Origin: Burhinus oedicnemus
Taxonomy: Eukaryota; Chordata; Aves; Charadriiformes; Burhinidae
DNA length: 64,000 nucleotides
Direction of reading: 5' to 3'
Assembly (NCBI GenBank): GCA_008921705.1
Contig: VFFE01006968.1
Location: 195,506-259,505 of the forward strand
The translations under genes and the position numbers were made by a program. The notes beneath the pieces are model-generated. The model made no database searches. It worked only from the letters and a program-made list of their open reading frames with translations, and had not been told where the DNA came from. Shown piece after piece: positions 56,201 to 63,680 of this stretch. The stretch's first letter is position 1, and each line of letters starts with the position of its first letter.

Positions 56201-57757
56201 GAAAAACCGGCAGCATGTGTTCCTCCGGCAGGAAAGAGAAATCACTGCTCTCCACCAAAGATCATGTTATAGAGTGTGCTTTTACAACTGCGAGAAATCT
56301 CCTCCCATGTTGCCTTCCACTTGCACGTCCGGCTGATCTTTGCTGCCACTAGGCATGGGCAATCATATGAGTTGTTTGTCCAGGACGCAGTATTATAATA
56401 TCTCTCCCTCATCTTCCTGTGCTGAGGAAGACACAGCTGTTAACAATAAAAGTTTGCAGAAGGGCCTAGGTGTTGTGAGAGCAGAAAGCTTCTGCTGGCT
56501 ACCAGCACCTTAACAGCTCTGAGGACAGGTGACAGTTACTTGATAATGGGTGTGAGATGGTTAAAAGGATCTCCCAGAACTGCTGGAGGTGGCTTGCCAC
56601 AGTACTGTAAAATAAATGGGGCTGATAACTACAGACGTTTTCGTGCTCTGCAGTCAGACCGGAGTAGGTGCATACAACCACTATGTTGTTTGCCTGCGGG
56701 AAAAGTGTCAGAAAATGGAGATGAGTAAATTCAACCCATGTATTTGGCAGACAGGAATTAGTGGTTGTGTGTCCAACATAGAGCAGATAGAAGATTTATC
56801 CAAGCATAGCAGTTTCTCATCACTCCTGGCTTACAGCTTGCCCCTGAGACACATAGTCAAATGAGAAAAACAACAGAGATGTTGATTGTCTGCAGCTAGC
56901 CTGAGTTGTTAATGAAATTGCAAATGCTAGAATGTTAGCTTAGATGCTCTGTGAAGATTTGCTCAGGGATTCAAATGTTGTGGTCTCACACTCACAAGCA
57001 TTTGATTAGGTATATATTGCTGAAAGTGTAATTTTGCCTGCAGAGCCTTTGGAACTGATAATAAAGCTTCAGGGGGCAAAAACTAGACTGAAAGGGAGCC
57101 CAAGATGAATTTATAGAGCTGCCAGGAAGAAAAGTTTCTTTATAAACAGAGCAGCCTGGGTTTGGAAGTCCTTGAAAAAGAAACATGGAAAGACATTCTC
57201 ATCTCAGATGCAGTGATCTGTTTCTAATGATACTATGCCACTGCTATTTTGCAGGTGTCTCCTATCTTTCCTTGGTGTATTTGTAATTGCAAGAAATAAA
57301 AGAGAGGAGCATTTACAAATTCCTTTTATTGACTGTGGACTTATTCCTGGTAAGTAGGGCTTTTTTTCTGCCTCTGTTTAAAAATGAGATATCAGATAAT
57401 GGGATGACCTAGGAGAGTTGAGTCACAAATGTGCTCTAGTCATATTTAATAAATATACTGTTCCCTTAATTTCTAGTCCTGTTCCCAACAGATTTTTCAA
57501 AGAATTTTTCAGAGTTTTTCCAAGCTATTGTTACAACCAGTCAAATGAAAACAATGATTACTGGAGCAAAGAATGTTTAAATGATGGATTGGTGGGGGAT
57601 TTGTTTTATTAAAATTCTTCACAGAGTTGTTGTTTTTCCCTTCTCTCACTCCATTTCCTTAGCAAAAAAATTGACAGGCAAAATACAACCAGATTCTCGC
57701 AGTTCATGCTATGGCACTTTGAATAACGAAGATGACTCGGTGAAAAGTCAAAGCTGA
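8120..57757 (+). CDS. NIPAL2: NIPAL2, NIPA-like magnesium transporter family protein (11 coding exons)
   Basis: The spliced coding sequence is 1104 nt, giving 367 residues, close to the length I recall for human NIPAL2. All ten introns are GT-AG and all split codons resolve in frame. The protein is strongly hydrophobic with about nine membrane segments and no cleavable signal peptide. The first helix is at 37-57. A family signature at 90-110 (Gly-Glu-x-Gly-Asn-Phe, Ala-Tyr-Gly-Phe-Ala-Pro, Ala-Pro-Leu-Gly) follows. The C-tail of about 40 residues is hydrophilic and serine-rich. NIPA proteins belong to the drug/metabolite transporter superfamily; NIPA1 and NIPA2 are linked to Mg2+ transport, whereas NIPAL2's own substrate is poorly defined. 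NIPAL2 was preferred over paralogues because the N-terminus, the Lys-Ile-Gln-Pro-Asp-Ser block of the tail and the exon phases fit. Introns total about 48.5 kb. The gene appears intact. Exons are listed individually. Confidence 0.93.
8168..8191 (+). other. G-quadruplex motif inside exon 1
   Basis: Four runs of at least three G (8168-8173, 8176-8178, 8183-8185, 8189-8191) are separated by loops of 2, 4 and 3 bases, a canonical G4 pattern on the coding strand. It lies about 50 nt after the start codon and encodes the Gly-Gly-Pro-Gly-Ala-Gly-Ser-Gly segment. Confidence 0.6.
9322..9356. repeat. 9-bp tandem repeat, four copies
   Basis: GGAGC recurs every nine bases at 9325, 9334, 9343 and 9352 within a TTTGGAGCT unit. 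The copies are nearly identical, which points to a recent or unstable array. Confidence 0.85.
10908..10929. repeat. 22-bp perfect palindrome
   Basis: The interval equals its own reverse complement: arms ACATGAAATCT and AGATTTCATGT meet with no spacer around a central CTAG. It is in intron 1 and no flanking repeat was recognised. Confidence 0.85.
11227..11910 (+). other. 227-codon ATG-started open frame in intron 1, status unknown
   Basis: This is the longest ATG-initiated open frame I found in the window. The predicted protein has no domain I recognise. It includes a run of phenylalanines from a T-rich stretch near 11541, and its composition does not resemble a known family. The opposite strand is also open for 122 codons over 11343-11711, which suggests low stop density rather than coding pressure. 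No promoter, polyadenylation signal or splice pattern supports expression. It may be chance, or a relic of a repeat or retrocopy. Confidence 0.15.
16030..16603 (+). mobile_element. Solo LTR of an avian endogenous retrovirus, probably ERVL-like
   Basis: The element starts TGTACCGGTT and ends ACCACAACA, giving TG...CA termini over 574 bp. Overall it matches from memory a very common LTR of neoavian genomes. A polyadenylation-type ATTAAA lies at 16472-16477, followed by a T-rich stretch as expected at the R/U5 boundary. The expected TATA-like position about 190 bases upstream appears mutated. There is no internal gag, pol or env sequence, so it is a solo LTR left by recombination. Flanks do not show a perfect 5-bp target duplication, consistent with age. 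It lies in the same orientation as NIPAL2. The class assignment is inference. Confidence 0.8.
18778..18791. promoter_or_regulatory. RFX-type X-box-like site
   Basis: GTTGCCATGGAGAT closely matches the RFX-factor X-box, two half-sites of the GTTGCC / GGNRAC kind around a central AT. It lies in intron 1 in a fairly AT-rich, unique-looking stretch. The match is by eye; occupancy is unknown. Confidence 0.35.
20018..20048. repeat. C-run followed by T-run (polypyrimidine tract)
   Basis: An uninterrupted C/T tract in intron 1 consists of about ten C followed by about twelve T. Such tracts vary in length and are prone to sequencing error. Confidence 0.8.
22484..22705. other. GC-rich block in intron 1
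   Basis: A stretch of about 220 bp is much richer in G+C than its surroundings, with CCTG/CCTGTCCCTG-like short direct repeats near 22507-22530. Three overlapping frames are open, as expected where stop codons are rare. It contains few CpGs, so it is unlikely to be a CpG island. An old GC-rich repeat is possible but I do not recognise one. Confidence 0.4.
25470..25538 (+). CDS. NIPAL2: NIPAL2 coding exon 2 (residues 36-58)
   Basis: The exon is 69 nt, phase 0 at both ends, between acceptor ttgcag and donor gtatga. It encodes Thr-Gln-Leu-Leu-Gly-Val-Leu-Leu through Ser-Leu-Asn-Ile-Gln, the first membrane helix. The 23-codon length equals that of the mammalian exon as I recall it. Its Ser-x-Ser-Leu-Asn-Ile-Gln ending is typical of the NIPA family. 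Confidence 0.93.
25539..28672 (+). other. NIPAL2: NIPAL2 intron 2 (3.1 kb)
   Basis: This is an AT-rich intron between donor gtatga and acceptor tttttag. It contains a (TTTG)n microsatellite at 27356-27374 and no recognisable exon or mobile element. Confidence 0.85.
27356..27374. repeat. (TTTG)n microsatellite
   Basis: About five TTTG units follow a T run in intron 2. Confidence 0.85.
28673..28844 (+). CDS. NIPAL2: NIPAL2 coding exon 3 (residues 59-115 plus first base of 116)
   Basis: The exon is 172 nt, entering at phase 0 after a T-rich tract and tttttag, and leaving after the first base of a Gly codon at gtgaga. It encodes the loop after helix 1, the second helix (about 79-101) and the start of the third. 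It carries the family's most diagnostic block: Gly90-Glu91-x-Gly93-Asn94-Phe95, Ala97-Tyr98-Gly99-Phe100-Ala101-Pro102 and Ala107-Pro108-Leu109-Gly110. The acidic Glu91 sits inside a membrane segment, where it is a candidate for cation handling (inference). Confidence 0.95.
34671..34781. repeat. 18-bp palindrome plus AT-rich imperfect tandem repeat
   Basis: TTTCAATTTAAATTGAAA at 34671-34688 is its own reverse complement. Just downstream, TTCATTCAATA begins at 34713, 34737 and 34763, giving three copies of a roughly 25-bp unit. Short GAATA/TATTC inverted pairs lie between the copies. Confidence 0.75.
35724..35744 (+). other. G-rich purine tract, weak G-quadruplex candidate
   Basis: AGGAGGAGGAGGCAGAGGGG-type sequence is a run of GG doublets ending in a G5 run. 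It can only form a two-tier quadruplex. The next 240 bases remain purine-rich and G-rich on this strand. Confidence 0.4.
36093..36183 (-). mobile_element. CR1 LINE 3'-region fragment
   Basis: The stretch AGAAGGGACTTCAGGAGGTC, then ACTCAACCTCCTGCTCACAG and CAGGGTCAGC, is the reverse complement of the conserved 3' part of avian CR1 retroposons (established family knowledge). It is truncated at both sides and diverged, so it is an old insertion. It is one of the main indications that this is bird DNA. Confidence 0.85.
39058..39117 (+). CDS. NIPAL2: NIPAL2 coding exon 4 (60 nt, residues 117-135 plus split Gly codons)
   Basis: This small exon lies between acceptor ctctag and donor gtaagt. It starts with the last two bases of Gly116 and ends with the first base of Gly136, exactly the phases required by exons 3 and 5. 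It encodes Ser-Ala-Phe-Ile-Ser-Val-Leu-Phe-Leu-Glu-Lys-Thr-Met-Arg-Ala-Ala-Asp-Ile-Leu, matching the conserved NIPA segment Ser-Ala-x-x-Ser-Val-x-Phe-Leu-Lys. One difference is Glu-Lys where I recall a Lys-acidic pair in human. Confidence 0.92.
39118..41106 (+). other. NIPAL2: NIPAL2 intron 4 (2.0 kb)
   Basis: The intron runs from donor gtaagt to acceptor tttaaag. It is AT-rich, with poly-T at 39479-39488 and poly-A near 40300. Nothing else was recognised. Confidence 0.85.
41107..41228 (+). CDS. NIPAL2: NIPAL2 coding exon 5 (residues 137-176 after split Gly136)
   Basis: The exon is 122 nt after ttctttaaag and ends TATTCA before gtgagt, phase 0. It encodes a membrane helix ending Gly-Thr-Tyr-Leu-Leu-Val-Thr-Phe-Ala-Pro-Asn, a loop, and the start of the next helix (Trp-Pro-Phe-Leu-Leu-Tyr). 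Gly-Thr-Tyr-Leu-Leu-Val-x-Phe-Ala-Pro is a strong NIPA/NIPAL signature. Confidence 0.95.
41229..47169 (+). other. NIPAL2: NIPAL2 intron 5 (5.9 kb)
   Basis: The intron runs from donor gtgagt to acceptor ttttcag after a T-rich tract. No known exon or well-defined mobile element was recognised. An ATG-led open frame of 107 codons at 42541-42864 has no recognisable content. Confidence 0.8.
47170..47266 (+). CDS. NIPAL2: NIPAL2 coding exon 6 (residues 177-208)
   Basis: The exon is 97 nt, entering at phase 0 and leaving after the first base of an Ala codon at gtaaga. It encodes the rest of a helix (Ile-Leu-Glu-Ile-Ile-Thr-Phe-Cys-Ile-Leu-Leu-Tyr), a basic cytosolic-type loop (Lys-Arg-Lys-Ser-Met-Lys-His) and the start of the next helix. 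The loop and flanks agree closely with NIPAL2. Confidence 0.95.
48030..48095. repeat. Dispersed near-palindromic repeat fragment, best copy
   Basis: CCATTGAAGTCAATGG at 48044-48059 is nearly self-complementary. It is followed by a TTTTCACTGAGTTCAGTGGG block that repeats the motif in inverted form. The arrangement matches the fragments at 320-425 and 3345-3420, so it belongs to the same old family. Confidence 0.55.
49749..49793. repeat. A/C-rich (CCAA)n-like low-complexity tract
   Basis: Runs of A and C with several CCAA units and a single T occupy about 45 bases of intron 6. Confidence 0.75.
51380..51432. repeat. Possible further fragment of the dispersed repeat
   Basis: GGCTTTAGGTGCCCAAATCC followed by TGTCTTTAGGTG resembles the TTAGGCACCTAA arm that accompanies the CAATGG core in the other copies. 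It shares CCCAAATCCTGC with the copy at 320-425. No CAATGG core is present here, so the assignment is weak. Confidence 0.3.
51535..51670 (+). CDS. NIPAL2: NIPAL2 coding exon 7 (residues 210-253 plus split codons 209 and 254)
   Basis: The exon is 136 nt after a long pyrimidine tract and cctttcag, ending AA before gtaagt so that Lys254 is completed by exon 8. It encodes Ser-Leu-Thr-Val-Ile-Ala-Val-Lys-Ala-Val at the end of one helix, then a short loop, then a helix starting Leu-Thr-Tyr-Pro-Val-Phe-Tyr. The Ser-x-x-x-Val-Lys segment is conserved across NIPA proteins. Confidence 0.95.
51671..54070 (+). other. NIPAL2: NIPAL2 intron 7 (2.4 kb)
   Basis: The intron runs from donor gtaagt to acceptor tcttccag. 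No repeat or exon was recognised. Open frames on both strands near 53100-53690 are unremarkable. Confidence 0.8.
54071..54159 (+). CDS. NIPAL2: NIPAL2 coding exon 8 (residues 255-283 plus split codons)
   Basis: The exon is 89 nt. It encodes Phe-Leu-Asn-Gln-Ala-Met, a loop, and then Val-Val-Pro-Ile-Asn-Phe-Val-Phe-Phe-Thr-Thr-Ser-Ala-Ile-Ile-Ser, the conserved family helix. The donor is gtttgg, much weaker than at the other exons, although frame and homology place the junction here. Skipping this exon would shift the frame. Confidence 0.92.
54160..55886 (+). other. NIPAL2: NIPAL2 intron 8 (1.7 kb)
   Basis: The intron runs from weak donor gtttgg to acceptor cattccag. It is ordinary intronic sequence, with no repeat or exon recognised. 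Confidence 0.8.
55887..55950 (+). CDS. NIPAL2: NIPAL2 coding exon 9 (residues 285-304 plus split codons)
   Basis: The exon is 64 nt between cattccag and gtaagt. It encodes Val-Ile-Phe-Tyr-Arg-Glu-Phe, a short loop, and the start of the last helix (Leu-Leu-Ser-Ile-Phe-Met-Phe-Leu-Phe). The Phe-Tyr-x-Glu-Phe motif is characteristic of the family. Confidence 0.94.
55951..57254 (+). other. NIPAL2: NIPAL2 intron 9 (1.3 kb)
   Basis: The intron runs from donor gtaagt to acceptor ttttgcag. No repeat or additional exon was recognised. Confidence 0.85.
57255..57349 (+). CDS. NIPAL2: NIPAL2 coding exon 10 (residues 306-336 plus split codons)
   Basis: The exon is 95 nt. It encodes the end of the last membrane helix (Cys-Leu-Leu-Ser-Phe-Leu-Gly-Val-Phe-Val-Ile) and a basic-acidic stretch (Ala-Arg-Asn-Lys-Arg-Glu-Glu-His) that begins the hydrophilic tail. 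The Gly-x-x-Leu-Ser-Phe-Leu-Gly-Val motif is shared across NIPA proteins. Donor gtaagt. Confidence 0.95.
57350..57662 (+). other. NIPAL2: NIPAL2 intron 10 (313 bp)
   Basis: This is the shortest intron, from gtaagt to tttccttag. If retained, translation would meet an in-frame TAG at 57355-57357 and lose the 30-residue exon 11 tail. Confidence 0.9.
57663..57757 (+). CDS. NIPAL2: NIPAL2 coding exon 11, C-terminus and stop
   Basis: The exon completes an Ala codon and encodes 30 more residues: Lys-Lys-Leu-Thr-Gly-Lys-Ile-Gln-Pro-Asp-Ser, then Cys-Tyr-Gly-Thr-Leu, an acidic patch and a final Lys-Ser-Gln-Ser before TGA at 57755-57757. The Lys-Ile-Gln-Pro-Asp-Ser and Tyr-Gly-Thr-Leu blocks are specific to NIPAL2 among paralogues as I recall them. 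The tail is rich in Ser and charged residues and likely cytosolic. Confidence 0.94.
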
Positions 57758-60545
57758 AAGAAGAAAGCACCTTACATACCAATTAACAGGAGGAACACGA
57801 CTGGAACAAGGATCAGCAGCACCTTTTTGTTGGACATATTCAAGTATATCTTGAACTCCTGTATGTTGATGAGTCATAGTATTATTTAATCCTACTTAAT
57901 TTACCCCATGGCTGTCCCAAATGTATTCTGAAGATAAAGGAAGCCTTAAGAAAAGCTAAATAACTATTAATGAAATGGAACATTCTCCTGGTATCAGTGC
58001 TTCTTGGGGATATTTTTAGAGTCTTAATTGCCTTGGAATGCAAATAGGCACAAAACAGGATTAAAAAAATTCTCCTTTGAAGCCCCCCAGGTCTGTGTAG
58101 ATGCTTAAAGACAAAGGTGGGAAATGAGAATAATTTTCATAAATTACTTCAAAGTGTTCTGCTATATGTATAATACCTTTAAAAATATGATCTTTCCTGT
58201 TCAAGAGTCAAAACTGTGGGCATATACACAGTATACACAAATACATACACACAAAGTATTTTATATTATGTGTAGAGGGAAAATCCTGATTATCTTCTGC
58301 CATCAGACTAATTCTCTTATCTTCCAAGGAAAGAAACACTTGTGTGAGGAGGGGAAGGAAGAGAGCACTTGCCATAAACATAGGCACGTGTGTGCGCACA
58401 CACATTTGTGGTGCCCAACAAAGGAAGAGCTAGGGAACCACGCTCGACATTTTACAACCTCCCAGGAGACTCCTCTGCACTAAGCTGGGCTATACTATCT
58501 GTGAGTATGGTGTAGACTGAGGTTTAGCCTCTGTTTTTGGGAAAACAAGATTTTAGTTAAGAAAGTGCAAAGTTCTCCAGAGAGAATGGGGTAGCCAGGC
58601 TCCCAACCTTGATGTGTCTTGGAAAAATACTCCTAAAAAAGAAAAGTAGGGCAACTCCTGCCTCCTTCCTAAACCGCTGGTAATCCTGGATGAGGAAAGG
58701 CTGTAAGAAACAGGATCACAAAGGGTCACAGTAGCAGTACAATCTTTCCTTCATTCAATGGTGGTGTCTCCACACTGATTTGAAGAGCCAGCAGTGATGG
58801 GTACCATGTCAATACAGGCTCTGTGTTCAGTTCTGGGAGGTCTCAGTGTCCCTCAGTCCCAGCCTCCTGGCAGGAAAGCTTCTTCTGGGCATTTGTCATG
58901 GGTCCATTTACCCCTGCCTGGTAGCACTGATCTACCTCAGCCAGCACAGTGGGAGTCAGACACCTCCTCTACAGAAACAAGTGAAAGTGCTCTTGAAAAG
59001 TGTTCGCATCTTGGACAAGATAATTCTTTTGGGTTTGAATTAATCTGCAGTAATGGATAGGGGCCATAGGCTGCATGTATTCTGTTTCAGTGGCATATGA
59101 GGAAACGAGGTCTCTTCTTTTTCCCGAATGACTGTTCATTTCATTTTAAAATAGGTACAGCTGAAGATCCATAACATAATTTCATTTCAAACTCTACAAA
59201 GCGCACAAAGAGCTGCAGTTTTTCCTATGCAGCAATGTCCTGGGAGCCAGGGCGCGGGGTGGGGGGTTGTGAAGTTGTTTTCCAAGGTGGATCTTTTCCA
59301 GCTGGCACAGGACAAGAGTCTGTGTCTGCACCTTACTTGTACCAGCTGCCAGACCGTGACCTTCCTTTCCCCTCTTACAGCTTGAGTTCAAGTTTCTAAA
59401 GTGTAAAATAACAAAAAAAAAGCACATTTTTGTATGCTTTCTCCAGGGAATAAGGGCATGCCTCTATCTTTCTTTTGCAAGTCAAATTTAAGCCACTTTC
59501 TAAGTCTCAAGTGAGAGTGTGTGCTAAAGATGGAAATAGGAGGCCTACAGTTTTTCATTCTGTGATCTCAGAAACAAATGGGCGAAAGGATTTGGTTTTG
59601 TTTCTTTTTTAAATGATTGGCCTTGGGCATTTTTCCGAAATCTGTTTCCATGATTCAGGAGGGCTGGAGGAGATAATAAGGGTTACCAGGTATAGGATTT
59701 TCTCTTTAAAGCAGGAAATCGAATGTAAAAATCTGTGGCAAAAGTTAATGTTTATTTTAAACTACTGTATTTCTTCTTGAACAACACTTCTTCCTATGGG
59801 TTTATAAAAAAATTATAAGGGTTAAAATGTTTTCTGTAAACTTGAATGTAATTGAAATTAATTTATGGAGCAAGACACTGGTGGGAATTATGTGCAATTA
59901 AAATTTGTGATTTGACATGATTTTTGAGATGTGAGCATGTTCAACTAATGAATGTATTACGAGATTGCAAAAACTCAGTGATAAGAATTCATTACTGCTC
60001 TGCCAAGAAAGGGACATGATTTGTTTCAAGAATCAGTTTCTAATCAATGTCATTTTCAGATTCTGCTTGTGATATTTAGGTTGCAAACAACACAGACAAA
60101 TGCCTGCTAAAAGAAAAGCCTTTTCACTGGAATACAAAAAAGTCCCTGGAGCCCTTCTCTTTAATAATGAGTTATTTGCTTGCGATGTTTTTCCTGACAT
60201 CAAAAATGTGGGCCAGATATAAGCCGCAAAACTTGCACCTGCAGACTGAACTTTCTCGAACAGATCCTCCACGGGATCTGAGGAAATCAAACCACGGGTA
60301 GGTGGGGTGGGCAGGCGGTGGCTCACGTGGTCCCCCAGGCTCCAGCTTGGGATTTTTGACAAATCAGAACCAGCAGGACTCATTTAGTGCTTGTTCCACT
60401 GCTGGTCACGCTGCAGTAAGAGATGAAGTATTAACTGGCCATGGGCCTGGAAATGGAAGCTCTGGAGTAGAGCGAGGCCGTTTAATTTTTGCCATAAAAT
60501 ATCGGGATGCATTTACCAAATGGTTTCAGCCAGCAAAAAATAAAT
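57758..60545 (+). other. NIPAL2: NIPAL2 3' UTR, end not determined
   Basis: Non-coding sequence follows the stop codon. Candidate polyadenylation signals are ATTAAA at 58060-58065, ATTAAA at 59897-59902 and AATAAA at 60539-60544; none stands out. The interval end is set at the last of these and is only a guess. A GT/AC alternating palindrome lies at 58388-58403. Confidence 0.4.
58388..58403. repeat. Alternating purine-pyrimidine palindrome
   Basis: GTGTGTGCGCACACAC is a perfect 16-bp palindrome of alternating purines and pyrimidines, the type of sequence prone to Z-DNA. CA-rich sequence also lies at 58226-58256. Confidence 0.8.
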
Positions 60546-61660
60546 TAATTTTGGACTGGATTTGTATTTCTGCCCATGATAGGGGCCTGGCATTCACTTG
60601 GCAGGCTTATTGCCTGCTCCTGGCTACAACCCAGATTTTGGTGGCCTCCTGTTTTGCAGGTAAGGGCACTGGTCACCTAAAAGCGAAGGAGAGAGGTTGG
60701 ACATTATAGGGGCTTGAGCTTCTGTGGTTTCATGTACCTGGCGAGCTGTTTGAACAGCTCAGGGCTGCTCAAAGTCTCATCCTCTTTTTCCCAGCTGTGA
60801 GGTCCCGCATGGCCTGTGGCTCTCTGTGAGCCAGTGCGGCTCACTCACCCCGCAGAAATCATCTACTTTCTTCTCCTTGTTGGGTTGGCTCTCCGAGCTG
60901 AGCCAACCAGGCTGACTGGAGCATTTGGTGGGAAGGAGGGGAAAAGGAGGAGAGGGAGTGAGACCTCTCTTCTTTAGGGGGAAGTATTGCATTAGTTCTT
61001 TCCTTCTGAGGAGCTTCACTGTACAACAAGCATCCTGCTAAACTCACTCCTCATGTGTCACCATAGTGAGTATTGAGTGGCTCCACATGGGGCTAAGACA
61101 GGCATCTTGTGGCATGAGGAGTTTCCTAAGGTCAGCTAGAAGCCTGGACACGTGTCTGAGTGTACACCTTGTTCTAAGGACTGGTTTTTTTCTTTCCATT
61201 GACTGTTTGCTATAAGGTGCATAAACAGTACTGGAAGGATGGACTGGGACCAAAAGTCTTCTGAACTCAAAATGGTCTCTCTGTTGCGATCTATCCTTCC
61301 AACCCACTTTATGCATTGGTTATTTGCACAGAAAAAATGTTGACTCTGATAACACTGGGGTGCAGATGATTAAACTGAGCTGTCTTTCAGTTTGCCCTTT
61401 TGTTACTGTCCTCTGAGGCTTGGCCTTTTTCTTGTTTAAATTTGTTTGTTTATTCTGTTTGGAGAAATCAGCTGGACTGTGTTAGCAACTAGCCCAAAAG
61501 AGAGAGAGGCTAATTACCATAATTATTATTGGAGGGCCAAGCTGGAAGATTTACAAAGATAGAGAAGTGTTTAGTGCTCTGGATTCTCAGGAGTTTGAGA
61601 AATCCTGTGTTTGAAATGTTTCTGGGTTCTGAGATAGAATTAGGGACATCAGTGAATAAA

Positions 61661-61718
61661 TTCCATATATTCCATATATTTTTGTATGTGGTTTTAGTTT
61701 GGCTTTTTTTTTTTTTTT
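61661..61718. repeat. Duplicated 9-mer and poly-T tract
   Basis: TTCCATATA occurs twice in tandem at 61661-61678, and a run of about 15 T spans 61704-61718. Confidence 0.7.
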
Positions 61719-63579
61719 AAACTGATTTGGGAGTGAAGGATGACTATTCTCTGCCTAGAGAAGCAGAGAGGAAATAAGACACTGTCTTGGCAGATGGGAG
61801 ATGTTTCGACCTTTTGAACCTGGGAGAAGTGTAGAGGCACCTTCCAAGCATCCTGGCTGAAGTAACCATTGAGTTATACAAGGAGGCAACACTGGCAAAT
61901 ACATCGCTACACATTAAGCAGTCATGACCATTTAGAAAGGATCCTTGTCCTCTTGTCATGTGTTAAATCTGTTCAGAGCACATGTAGCTGATCTGGCCCC
62001 TTAGGCTGCACATAAATGTATTTTTGAAACATGCCGAACCAGTTTCTGGGGTCTGGGCCCCTTGAGCATCCTATCGATGCCTCTTTGGCATGCACTGTCT
62101 CGCATACAGAGCTCTTGCCAGGTCCTCCCTGTGTGGAATTAGACTGTATGGTGGGTACACACCACAGGCTTACTCTGGCAAGAAGATACAGTATTTCCAG
62201 GGCATTTCCCTTGACCTGGGAAGCGTTTATAGGGTACTGCCCTAAGGAAGTTGCACAAACCTACAGTCTTTGATTATGTTCCCTTTACTTTGTGATTCCC
62301 ACCAGAGTAAGAAAGGGCAGTTTTGGGTATCCGCAAAAGCAGAATTATGGGCACCTCAGAAACTTCCAGGCATAACAGATGGACCTAAATAAAGAGCTAA
62401 GTGGCTGCTGAATAGGTTTCTTATTTAATGTAAATCCCAGTTTTCAGTTAGGCCTCTAAAATTTGTCCAAGCCTTTCAGGGAGAAAGTGCATTTAATAGT
62501 ATAAATCTGCAGTAGCATTTTGACTGCTGATGGACTCGGGCATCGGTGCCAGGGGAATTTGTGTCAGTTCACAAGGTAATGATGAGGGGGATGGTGTTCA
62601 GCAGCAGAATCAGAAGTGTATCGTGGTGGCAGGAGAATTTGGCATGAACACAGAGGAATGACTCCAGGGGACAACTAATATACAGTGGTCTCCTGAACTC
62701 CGTGTTGACAGTGTCAACAAGGCATTTGTTGACAGTTTTCAAAGTAGAGCTACTGGAAAGGAACGATTAAACAGGTGGTTCTAACACTGACTGTTTTACA
62801 TGAAGTCAATGTATCACTGTAGCCCATGGCACTAATACCTTAAACATGAAAAGTGGCCTGTGGCCATTGATGAAGAAGCCAATTTCTGTACTTTGCTAGA
62901 TCACATTGGGAAAAATAGAAATGATTGATTTAAGCCTCCAGCACAAACATGCGCTTGCCAGTTCTCCAGTTGGAGATTTCCACTCTTGGAATAGGCACTG
63001 CCTTGCCTAGATTAAAACTTTGGAGTCTGCTGCCAGGTCTTTTGCCAGAATCATTAAACTGGTTGAAAGAACAGCACTGTCATTTGTCTTCTGTTTGATA
63101 GCTGGTGGGCATAAATCCAGGGCAGCATGAACACAAGATCAGGACTTTTCTCTCCATTTAAAAAAAATATAAATTATTTTCTGGAGTTCTGTCTACCAAG
63201 CCCAGAGCTTTATGCTGTCTAATGCTCTGTAATTCCCTCAGCCAAGAGTAAGAGAGAAAGTTTGCATGGCGCAGGGGCTGTTAATGAGGCAGTTCTTACC
63301 TGTCACTGAAGGTTACTGCTGGTAACACATCATGGAGCCACAAAGTACAACAACAAAGTCCTGGAGCTTCTATTCAGTTTTCCAAGAACAGCTGTTCTGT
63401 GTTTTACAAGGGAAAGGAGCTGAGGAATATAATTTACTAAGCATCGCAGTTACCCATGTGTTTATTTTTTGCAGACAATATTTAACAGTTAACTAACAGG
63501 CACGTCCTGACAATGCTGACGGGATGCTGGGTGTGTGGATGTGCTGCAGGATTTGACGCAGCGGCATGAGTAACGGCAG

Positions 63580-63680
63580 GTTGCTGATATAAGAAGGAAG
63601 TTCGATGTCATCTGGCCTGGCCTCCTGCACAGCTACGGTCAGACAACCTCCTCCAAGCACTTCTGTGTGAACCCTTTGGC
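63580..63680 (-). mobile_element. Possible old CR1-like fragment
   Basis: AAGGAAGTTCGATGTCATCT followed by GGCCTGGCCTCCTGCACAGC resembles the reverse complement of older CR1 3' regions, where a GATCATCTAG-TCTGACCTCCTG motif is typical. Divergence is high and boundaries are approximate. Confidence 0.35.

Noticed and set aside
60302..60709. 135-codon open frame downstream of NIPAL2
   Set aside because: It begins at a GTG and has no internal ATG. The translation has no recognisable domain and no exon-like splice sites frame it.
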